Origin: Camarhynchus parvulus
Taxonomy: Eukaryota; Chordata; Aves; Passeriformes; Thraupidae
DNA length: 64,000 nucleotides
NCBI RefSeq assembly: GCF_901933205.1
Contig: NC_044573.1
Span: forward strand, 29,819,493 to 29,883,492
Direction of reading: 5' to 3'
Below the pieces are notes generated by a model, which ran no database searches, was not told the DNA's origin, and saw nothing but the letters and a program-made list of their open reading frames with translations. This document shows positions 23,871 to 34,053 of this stretch, piece after piece. Each line of letters starts with the position of its first letter. The first letter of the stretch is position 1. The translations under genes and the position numbers were made by a program.

Positions 23871-25838
23871 ATGAAGACAGGAAGAACAAAACTGACTCCT
23901 ACTGCAATAAGCAGCTGAATTCTCACAGTCAGGTCATTTAAAAAAGTATACAATGAATAACATCCAAGAACAACTGTCATTTTAAAAATCACTCTCCTTA
24001 AAAAGCACAAATTGAAGTTAAGGATGTCATCATAATAACTCAAAATCTGAAGTATTTTCAGAGCATACACAGAAAAGCTGCCATCTAGAAATCTACTCAC
24101 AAATCCAGGCAAAATACAAAACCAGTGAAGTTGTTATAAATTGGTAGAAACCTTTTGCATAGTGTCAGAGAAAAGGCCATTCAGCAAGAAAGAAGCAAAG
24201 AAAGAATGCACTTGTTTATCCATTTTTCACAAAGTTATGTTGAAAAAAATGACATATATTTTTATTTTATTCCAAAGAGAAAAAGTACCATTACTTTTTG
24301 AGTGCTATAGCCTATGTGGCTTTTTACACAGTCATGCTTCAGCAAGCAATAAAATTCAGAGTATAAACATCCAGTCGGTGCAGTAGGAAAAACAATCTCT
24401 TACCTTTCTGCCAGATATCTCTTATAGAAGCCTACTGCATCTTTGTCTAGGACTAGTACACTTAATGCACATTAGCTTCACTAAAATTACTCCATCACTG
24501 GGGGTACTTCAAGTGCTTCCACAGCACACAAATGCTTAATAAAATAAAGATGTTATAAAGCATTTTTCTAACCTTATCTTGCAAATTTAAATGTTTGAGA
24601 CAAAAGTGTTCTCATTTTGATGTGCAATGGCTCAAGTTCTGAAGGGTATACAGAAACTAGCCAAAATTTAGAGACATCCAGTCATGAAATACCTCTGTAT
24701 TTGGGCATCTAAAATTCAGCCCCCACAGAGAGGTAAGGTGTGGTCAGTGATCATCACCGTCTTTCTGGGCTGAAATCTCCAGCGTATTTTCTGACATTCA
24801 CAGCAGTAATGATCTTTGTTTATCTTCTTATAAATTCTTCAACACAGGAATGAAAAGCATTTAACTCTTTTAGAAACAGCAGATATTCCTTTTGTCCTTT
24901 TTCAATTGTGGTTCTTGCTATTCAAGAAGGCCAAGAAAAGTTAAGCACACAATTAAAATAAAATCCTGTCAGCTGAAGCTAAAAACTACTGAAATACCAA
25001 ATTTGATCAAGCTGCCACAGTCAGTGTTCTTCACATTGACATTTCTCCTGTCACATAACAACACAGTTAATTTCAAACCTGCACAGAACCAGCTTTAGCT
25101 CTGCTCATACAGTGACAGAAAAATGATGTGACAGCCCCAAAGAAAGCATTGAAGGCCTGAAACTAAGCAAAATTATTTCATGTGCAGTGTGACCTTTTCT
25201 CTACCAAAATACATAGAACCCTGCTTAATAAGCTGCCTTTATTTTTTAAGAATGCTGGTGGCTGAAGGTAAGGACATAGAGAAGTGAGGGCCATTGTCAA
25301 ATCCATTTTTTCCTGTCTGCTAGAAATAATCAAAAACCTTGCCCACCCAATATGAAAGGGAAATTTTTGACAGAGGAACTGGCTGATATAGTGACTGATG
25401 CTAAAATAACTACCATTAGGAGCTCCTAAATGAAAGAAGGACATGGAAGGACAAATGTGAGCAGATTAAACTTATCTGCACATAAAGCAGCAGCAGAACA
25501 AAAGTTAGACTGATTTAACTACTTGTTAAGAAATGGATCAGTAAAATCCATGCAGCTCTAGACTAACTAGAGCTATATCAATATCAATATTACTCTTTGT
25601 CTGCAAGTTTATTTCAGAAAATTTACCGCAACTGTTGAGACCTGAAAGTTTTGGAAAGAAACAGGCAACTCAAGAAGTATATCTGAAGGGGGAAGAAAAA
25701 AAATTCCATAGAATTCCCCCTCACCAATTTCAACAGAATTTTTAAAAAAATCAATGATTAGTAGATTGATTTATCATACAAGATCAAACACATGTGAAGG
25801 AGGGAAAAAGATTACCGAAGTTGTGTCATTGTCTCTGT

Positions 25839-25943
25839 GTATAAATTTTAACACATTTTTGTTGACTGTAATAATATTGAGAACTACTGGGTATAAATTT
25901 TTATCACATTTTTGTTGACTGTAAATATAATACTGAGAACTAC
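25839..25943. repeat. Tandem duplication, two ~52-bp units
   Basis: Unit 1 (25839-25890) and unit 2 (25891-25943) share GTATAAATTTT, CACATTTTTGTTGACTGTAA and GAGAACTAC in the same order, with a few substitutions and one-base indels. The divergence between copies indicates that the duplication is not recent. Confidence 0.9.
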
Positions 25944-28519
25944 CTTTCACCTATAAGGGGGAGAGATATTAGAAGGCACAGCAGCTGTTGTGGTAGGTAG
26001 CTCTTCAGAACTGAGGCTGGTGGGAGATGGAAAAGTCACTACAACCTGGTTGCATATGTAGGACACTCAGGAATGCAAATGCAACTCTGACATAAAATCA
26101 AAACAGTAACAAAAAACCACATAAATGCTTGCACACTGTCAAACTGAACTCCTGCAAAATATAGTTCAAGGAAATTTTCTCTTATATAATTCATTCTGTG
26201 ATAAAAAGGAAATAACTATTTAAAAACAAGTACAAAAACCCTTTCTCTGACACAGAAGATGAGTCTTACAACACGTGATTTCTATGGTTTTCTTCAGTTG
26301 TTGTAACATAAATGACTTTAATTGCCTAAATGACTTGCTGCAATTTTGTCCCCTCTGTTTACCCTGTGAACTCAAGTACTGTGACAAATGCCTTGATGCA
26401 AGACTCTCCTCAAAATCTTGAAAGGAAAGAGAGGTGAGTGGAATGAAATATGAGGATCCTTCCCAATTAGATCAATTTTCCCACACTTGGATAAGGATTA
26501 CCAAAGTGATTCCATACAATGATTTCTGGTGAATTACCACAATTCTATTCAGAACAGAACACAGCTGTATGCCATCACACACAGTGAGAAGTATCAGTCT
26601 TTGAAGAACATAGCTGTCCTAAAAGCAGTGCATACTTTACAGAATGTACTGCAAAATAAATAAATACTGCACAGAAAAAGATAACCTCAAACTAAAATCC
26701 ACAAGACATTTAAGTCTGGGCATTCTTCATTAAAGGAAAGAACCTTGCACAATGAGGTCATTATCCATCAGAAAATCTCCATCTGTACATAATTATTTCT
26801 GATAAATGATATTAAGCTTCATTAAAGAGGTTGTGGGGATGTGAGAGAAGGCAGAGCTGTAAGTAAATCTCTCAACTGTATTTCACTTAAAAACATCCCA
26901 GCAGGAAGTCATAAATAGAGTTTTTTTAATAGGTAATATTTTCAAATGCTCTGCAGGCTGTGCTGCCTAATGTCCATCATGTTCAGTGTATGCTCACAAG
27001 CTCACAGTAATTCACAACAAAAGACACTATTTAACTTCTTTCCCATTCCTGTAATCACTTTCCCATTTACCAAATCTTTCTCAGTCACAACAAAAACACT
27101 TTGTTGTAACACAATTTCATTTCTACCTGAACAAATTTTCAGGAAAGGTGACCCAGTAAGCACTACAGAAGCACCCTGTGACACTGGCTAATAAGCAAGC
27201 AAGGTGCTCTAAGTCCCCTGCACTGTGAAGGTCCAAACGTGCTGCTGAAGCATAATGTGCTTTCCTGAATTCCCCAGGAAGCTTGTTTTAAGGCCTTGTT
27301 TTTACAGCAGGCTACAGGTTTCCCCTGAAGAAGCACTGAACAGAAGGAAGAGATGGAAGGGTGGTCAGCAGCAATTGTGTACACAAAGCAGAGACAAGAG
27401 TGACATGGCAAGCTTAGTCTTATGACAAGAACTCGTCACAGAACACCCACATTTGAGCACTTGTATTACTCACAATACAAGCGAGATAATATCACTACAG
27501 TTTAAAAATTTTACTTTAGTTAGTCCAATACTTTGTCCACAGCCAACCTGCATAATTAAAAACTCTTCATACCTGTACACAGAATAAATACTTTGACAAC
27601 TCAGCAAAACCATCCTAAGCAAATAGCTAACACAACTGAAAGCAACATGCGCTAGTCCTAGTGCTTTGTCAACATCGCTATTTCCAGCAGTTGCCTAAAT
27701 GTTCAAGAACCAGAGTAGCTCTTGCAAATTTCCTACTGAAAAACAAGTATATTCCTGCAATGTGTAGATCTGTTCACTAGCCACAACCTAAAGTAATCTC
27801 AGCTCAAGGGGGTTTCTCTCCATAGAGCACCTTCTAAAATAAATCTACTACTGGAGAAAAATGAAGCTACAAATTACACACTGGAGCTTAGGTTGTGGAA
27901 TGCAGATCTTACAACTCAATATATTAGATGCAAGATGAACTTTATACAGAGGTTTAGAATAATTTAAAAGTCAATTTTATCTCACTGTGTTTGCTAAGCA
28001 TTCTAACTTACCTTCAGAGAGAATTTTTGCCTGACAGTTCAATAAAGACAAAAGATAGGTCACGAAAGAATAGATAAATTACCACACAAAACAAGTTATA
28101 TTTGTATGCAAGTAGCAATCTAGACAAACACACATTACAGTCAATGTTCTGTGCAACCACAGTAATTAAAAACCAACGTGTTTTAAAGTCAAATTTCACA
28201 AGGTACCGGTGTTGATGCTAGAATATACATACAAATTTACCACTAATGTGAGAAGGAATTTCTCACAATAAAATTCTTTCCCACACATCAAATGGCTTAC
28301 ATATACATGAAATACAATATATCAAATGTGAAGTTCGTTAAAAACTATTTGTTCTTTAGTTAAAGACATCAATGTCCATTTTGTGAATGGCTTCTAACTT
28401 TCTCCTTCACCCCAAAAGCCAGGGCAATAACTTCCAGAGGAAGTCAGTGAAACATAAACCTGAGAACAAAGCAAAAAGTTTATGCCTCCTTTGCTTTCAC
28501 TACATACTCGTGCACTTAC

Positions 28520-28699
28520 ATTCCTCTTTGCTGGGTGAAGTTACATTCAGTTCTGTCAAAAGTTGCTGGTTGGAGTTAGCGGCCTGCGTGGTTAGAGAGG
28601 TATTGCTGTTGTCACTGTTCGTTTCCCCAGAGAACAAATCTGACTGGCTGTTGCTTGTGCTGGGAGTAGAGTCATCGTCTGGCTGTTTCTTCTGGAAAT
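28520..28699 (-). CDS. ZFAND3: ZFAND3 internal exon 3 (linker after the A20-type finger)
   Basis: This internal exon of ZFAND3 follows directly on the A20-type zinc finger, whose last Cys pair is in exon 2. It is 180 nt, phase 1 at both ends. After the split Asp it reads FQKKQPDDDS, TPSTSNSQSDLF, then a Ser/Thr/Asn/Gln-rich stretch and a conserved end LLTELNVTSPSKEE. The start and end match mammalian ZFAND3 closely as I recall it, while the middle (roughly residues 33-46 of the exon) is diverged. The donor is GAAT followed by GTAAGT (28519-28514). The acceptor is TAG at 28702-28700, giving (G)AT TTC CAG; a second AG eight bases into the exon (TTTCCAG, then AAG) would shift the frame and is not preferred. 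Low sequence complexity suggests a flexible linker. An 891-nt open frame runs antisense across it but looks accidental. Confidence 0.96.
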
Positions 28700-30050
28700 C
28701 TAGCAAAACCAAGATTTCATACGTCACCACATTTGCTCAGTCTAATCATCAAATTTTATGCAAAAACCCCCACGTAATAAAAATAAGCTCAAAACACTGC
28801 CAGAGGTATCATCACTTTGATAAATACAAACAGCAGCCTTCAAATTTTTACTTCAGATTTAAAATAACTTTAAAGTTATTTGTTGGAGAAAAAGCATTTT
28901 CAGAATTATACGAAGGTCTTGTTACCCCAGCCACCCAAGAATATTCAAAGCTCACCATAGCACACAGTACCATTTTTAAAAGGGTTTACACAAAGCATGT
29001 ACAGAAATATAAAGGAAGCAGACATCCAGTGAGGGAAGAACCAAGGCATGTAATACAGCACTATGGGAACATTACATTTTTCACTGCTATTATACAAAAT
29101 CCCACCAGAAACAGTTTTGGCAAAGCCAGTGTAGACAGTGCCAGGTTAGCATGGGGAGCTGGTGAGGGATTGCCTCTGCATCATCGGTTGATGGGTATTT
29201 GCAGAGGAATGTGTGGGAGGAAGTGGGTGGAAGTTTGGGGTGTTCCCTCCTTCCTTCACTTACTCCAACACTGGCACTAAAAGCTGCCCACTGATCTAAG
29301 AGCAGAGAGTTAGGTATGGAAGGTAAATCACTAAAATACATTGAAGGTGTGTGCAAACGATTTGGCTTCAAAGTTTTCTTTTATTATCAGCAAATGCCAA
29401 GTCACACTTGTTTCCAAACTGCCCCCATAGTCCAAATCCCATGTGTTTGACAAATGCCACCCTCCAGCTTACCTTGCCTCCAAACCAGATTCAGGTTTGA
29501 GGGGAAATATTTTCAAGTGCAAATTCCCCACTGGAAGCTTCTTCCCACATCTGCAGTCCTGATATATGATTGATTATAGCATTAGTCTACCAGCTACACA
29601 ACTGGATTTCAGTCTGGTACACTCTGCCTCTGGGAAGCACACCTGCCAACCAAGTGAATTTTGGTTCGCTTAGCATCCAGTTCTCTCATGTATTCCTTGT
29701 AAAAAGACAGCTGAAGTGCACCACCACTTGGTATTTAAGTACATTTTTTCTAAATTACATACAAGGGTAGAATTTATTCAATACATAAATACATAGATAA
29801 ATCAATATTTGGTTGCTCATTATTATGTCATGATAGAGAAGAAAACAGAGCAGTCTATAAATATTTGCAGATGATGATGTGTTAGAAACACAGGTTGCCA
29901 ACATGACTCACTGGGATTGGGAAGCACTACAGTCAAACAGCCTCTGAATGCTGATTTAGGATTTAAGTGATTTGCCAGAAACTAAACCTTAACTTCTGCA
30001 GGGGAAGAGTCAGACAGAAGTCCAGATAGGAGAGGAGCAAGCTCAAAGCC

Positions 30051-30098
30051 AGGGAAGAGGAGGGGGAGAATGAGGAGAAGGAGGGAGAAGGTGGTGGA
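30051..30098. repeat. Purine-rich (GGA/GAA) tract
   Basis: This is nearly uninterrupted purine on the plus strand (AGGGAAGAGGAGGGGGAGAA, then GAGGAGAAGGAGGGAGAAGG), with only isolated T. It reads as a polypyrimidine tract in the ZFAND3 pre-mRNA and has potential for triplex (H-DNA) structure. Confidence 0.8.
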
Positions 30099-30818
30099 CA
30101 GGAAATCATCCACCTCCACAATACAGCTCTGAAAAACCAGTGGGAAGCTTTGTGTCGGGGATGAGTTACAGGACTCAGGGAGATGTTCTATTCATGCCTC
30201 ACTAGGTATCAACAAAGTCTAACCCAAACTGGGCTTCTGGATTTTATTTGTGTGTTTGTACAATCAAGAAGGCTTCAGACACTTTTCTGCACCAGCCACA
30301 ATCAGGCAGCTGCTGCAATTTTAACAGTTCAGAGCTGCTGCAGCAGCAAAGTCCACCATGGCAGTGAAATGCTCTTTGCCTCCCTTAACCCATGACCTCC
30401 TGTTCAGAACTTTTACTCAGACTGCAAATCAATTAACTTTCAAAAAAGTTTCAGCCTGCTCAGTTGAGTGGAACACAAGAACACCTCCTGCCCCTGTTTT
30501 AGCCCCTTCTTCATTACAGACAACAGTACTTGAGAAAAGCCTTACGACTGATGATCCCAAGCACCCAAACACAAGAACTGTAACTGCAGCTTGCCTTTGA
30601 ATTTCATCCATGTATTGGGGGGCATTTGGCTTCTGTAAACCAGAACTCTCATTAACACAAATAACTAGCAGATCACCTTGCTCTTCTGCAAGCAATATAG
30701 TATTTCCAGGAGAGCTGAGCCTGAATAAATCCAGTTAAGCCTTAAATGCTTAACAAATAAAACAAAAATACACACATGATACAGGCAAGACCCTGGCAAG
30801 TTTTGAAAGGTAAGCTTT

Positions 30819-30838
30819 ATTCTGATTAAAATCAGAAT
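30819..30838. repeat. 9-bp inverted repeat
   Basis: ATTCTGATT and AATCAGAAT are exact reverse complements separated by AA. This is a short element of unknown meaning. Confidence 0.85.
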
Positions 30839-31189
30839 GCAATTCTGTTGACAGAACAATGACCTCACCTAATAATCTCAACAAGGAAAAACCAGAACAA
30901 GACTTGGCAAGACATTAATCACCATATGTAGAAGTTCCTATTTAATTGGAAAGGCATGAGAAACACTTTAATTTATTTTTTTTTAATTTTTCCTGAGACT
31001 GTCACTATACTAGCAAAATCTGTGCCAAAATGCACAAGGTTGACTGAAAGTCCACAAAACCTGCACTGCCCATTCCTAGTTAATGAAATGCATCTTTGCA
31101 ATTTTTAACACAAGCCTTCTCCATTTGTTCGAAAAGATGTATTCTTTTTCCTCTCAACATTGTCTCCCTTTCTCCACTGCCTTCATATT

Positions 31190-31258
31190 TGGTGGGTTTG
31201 GTTTTTGGGGCTTTTTGGGGTGGCTGTGGAGTTTGGTTTTTTTTTTTTTTTTTTGGTT
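31190..31258. repeat. G/T-rich tract with T18 run
   Basis: GGTTTGGTTTTTGGGG, CTTTTTGGGGTGG and GTTTGG followed by 18 T (31237-31254). It is the mirror-strand counterpart of the A/C tracts elsewhere in the window. Confidence 0.88.
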
Positions 31259-32377
31259 AAACTGCAAAGTATCCTGTTGTTTACAATATGGTGGAGTCAG
31301 CATCAAAATAACCCATGAAAATTTGCTCTTTCCTGCAAACATGGGGAAATAGTAGAGGGAAAGATCTATCAATAAAATGCATGAAATACTTTCAATAAAC
31401 TATTACTGCTTGGTAGAAAAGCTGCTAAGAATAAGCAGCTGTCAGCTGCTTCAAGCTCCAAAATCCTTTTGCTTTGAGTTCAAGGGTTACACACCCAGTA
31501 TCTCAAATAGCTGAGTAAGAACAGCATATCTCAGAGCTCTCGTGCACTGGATATTAATACTAAGAGTGTTATTTTTGTTTTGTTGCTTAGTATTTCTTTG
31601 TAAGCAAAACAACAACTATGTGAATGGACAGACATGATTCAATCACTTCATATTCTATATATACAATGCATTCTAATAGCTTAGACTAAAGGAAGGCAAG
31701 AAGTTGCATTTGTTTCCAGACTTCAGGTAAGACCTTCTTTTGCAGGACAATCTTTTGCCCATTTTTATTAATAAGACAACGAATGAAAGCCATTGCCTTT
31801 ACAGCTTCTGATTCTAGCCCATAAAACTGGAGTTGCCACACAAAATCACACTTTCTGCACAGCCCTAAAATTTTCAAGCTCAGTTGTCCAGTTACTGTTA
31901 CCAAGCTATGGTGAGCAACCTGCAAGAGCCCATCTTCCCAACATGTTCATTTCATCCATTGCCTCAAGAACAAATATTTAGGACATCCAACCCCTTCCAC
32001 CCCTAAAATACTTGATTCTGTGACACAGGAAATCAGACAGTCCCAATTTCAGTATGTAGCCTTCTTTAGCCATCAATATCCAATAAAATACTGAAGAAAA
32101 TCTTGAGTTCTGGACTTTTGCTTAATTAAGGGCTCTGTGACTAAGCAGGAAATGACCCTTCACAGCTTCTGGTAACCTCTGTGATTACAGTCAGTTAAAA
32201 CTTAAGGCAAATGGTAAGTATGAACATTATCTGCATATCACAAAGCATTTCTTCTGAAAAAGACAGGCATGTCAAAGTACTACATGAAATGACTTAGCAC
32301 TAAGCCAGACTGTTTCTTCATCTGCATTCTTGCTATGGCATAAGACATCATGCTATCTCCAAAAATCTCCTTTTGGG

Positions 32378-32398
32378 TTTTTTTTTTTTTTTTTTTTT
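32378..32398. repeat. T21 homopolymer
   Basis: This is an uninterrupted run of 21 T preceded by TTTTGGG. It becomes poly-A in the ZFAND3 transcript. No retro-copied gene or target-site duplication is evident next to it. Confidence 0.92.
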
Positions 32399-33986
32399 GA
32401 GAGTCTAAGTTACAAACAATTCCTATTCTCTGACCTAAAACAGATGTTTAATTAAAAAGAATAAGTTCATTTAAATACGTGATGGAAGAGGGGTCAGAGT
32501 AAACAGCTTGCTAAGGGAAGAAAATCAGAGTCTTTAAAGTAATTCTTTTAACCGATAAGAAATATTACACTTCCTTACTCTTCAATCCTACAGTTCCCAT
32601 AACTTAGCAATGTGAGCTAGCAAAAAGGTTAGTTGCAGAGTGTTAGCTTCTTACACTGCATTAAATGCACAATCTGCATGTTTTTTATTCCCAGAACAAC
32701 TTGTTCTTTTACAGAGCATAAATTAATGTTAACATCAAATGTCTCCAGTCCATTAGTATCCCAATGTACACAACAGACTTGTAGTATTCTTCTCAGAAAA
32801 CAGCTCCAAAATTAAAAGGAACTGCTTTCTGAGAGTACTCCATGGGAAGTAACAAATGTTATGACATTGAAACTGCTACTGGGAAATCTTCAAGTTATGG
32901 CCTTTTTTTTCTTTTCTTCATGTGTCTGTTCACAGAACTGAGAACAGAGAAACTGTTCATATATGGCCAGGGAATAGTACTGAAAGGCCCAAAGATTTCA
33001 TTCACCTATTGAGAACTCTTCACTAACTTCTCTGGTTCATAGCTTACTGAAGGCATTTCAAGTGTCATTCATACATAACTACTTTTTGCATAATAAAATA
33101 AGGTGAGATGGATAAAACCTCCACTTTCAGTACATACTGAATGTAACCTAGAGCTCCAGGAATGGTCTGGCAATAAAACTCCACTTGGAAAGAGAAGTTT
33201 TAGCTTTTTTTCCTTTTAAATAACATGCAGACAGAAAGATGCATTAGCCCACTTGAAGAATAAACACAGATATCTGGCTATTAGGGGAATGCACCATAGA
33301 ATATGCACAAGCATTTGCATTAAGAGGTGACAAACAAAGTCATAAAAAGGTATCAGAGGTATGCATTAATTACAGTAAATTATATTTATAAATATATAAA
33401 TAAAATATATTAGACTGCAAAGTACAAAACTACAATTGCAGTATATTCTTATATGAACTATCAGCAGATCTCAACATTTTCACAGTACAAAGTACTAAAA
33501 GAATTAAACAGTAAAAATACTAGAAAGGTGATTTTCTGTAAAACAACTTTATTTAGAGTTATAAGCATGTATGATACAGGAAAGTTATTCAGCCTCTTTG
33601 GGATTTTATTCATAAATACAACATTTTCTCATTTTTTCAGCTTTTCTTCTTCATGAAGAAAAACTGAAATGAGTTCTTTATGCTAAGTTATCCTCTATGA
33701 TTGCTATACTTTTAAAAATTGCAACACATTATTAATACATTTCAAATAACACTGAGCTTTGCATATTGCATATATTGAGTTTTTCATAAGCATTTCATTG
33801 TCTTTTCAAATAAGCACAGAAGTTTTACAAAGGCAAAATAAAAAAGATGCATCTGCAAGAGTGGCAAACACTGAGACAACAGAGCTGCAATTACATGTAT
33901 TTATCACTCAGGAATAAGGACCAAGGTATATAACACTGCCTTATTTGTAAATCTTATGAAATGTATCAAGATTTTGGGGATTTAGC

Positions 33987-34053
33987 TTGGTGGGGGTTTT
34001 GTTGTAGAGTTTTTTGTTTGTTTTGGTTGGTTGGGTTTTTGATGGGTGGGAGG
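33987..34053. repeat. G/T-rich low-complexity tract
   Basis: GCTTGGTGGGGGTTTTGTTG, then TTTTTTGTTTGTTTTGG, TTGGTTGGG and GATGGGTGGGAGG. It has the same word composition as the tract at 31190. Confidence 0.85.

Larger units (their letters stand above)
17731..28519 (-). other. ZFAND3: ZFAND3 intron 3 (about 10.8 kb)
   Basis: This intron lies between exon 3 (donor GTAAGT at 28519-28514) and exon 4 (acceptor CAG at 17733-17731). It is AT-rich. I recognise only a tandem duplication (25839-25943) and an A/C-rich low-complexity tract (about 23790-23870). No CR1 or LTR fragment is evident by eye. A 148-codon minus-strand open frame at 21606-22052 has no recognisable similarity and no splice context and is treated as chance. 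The rest holds nothing I can name. Confidence 0.88.

Noticed and set aside
32378..32398. T21 run as the tail of a processed pseudogene
   Set aside because: No gene-like sequence precedes the poly-A on the minus strand and there is no target-site duplication. A simple homopolymer is more likely.
33785..33800. TTTCATTGTCTT resembling the antisense of the exon 2 core
   Set aside because: The frame around it does not give the finger residues and there is no GT/AG pair at the right distance.
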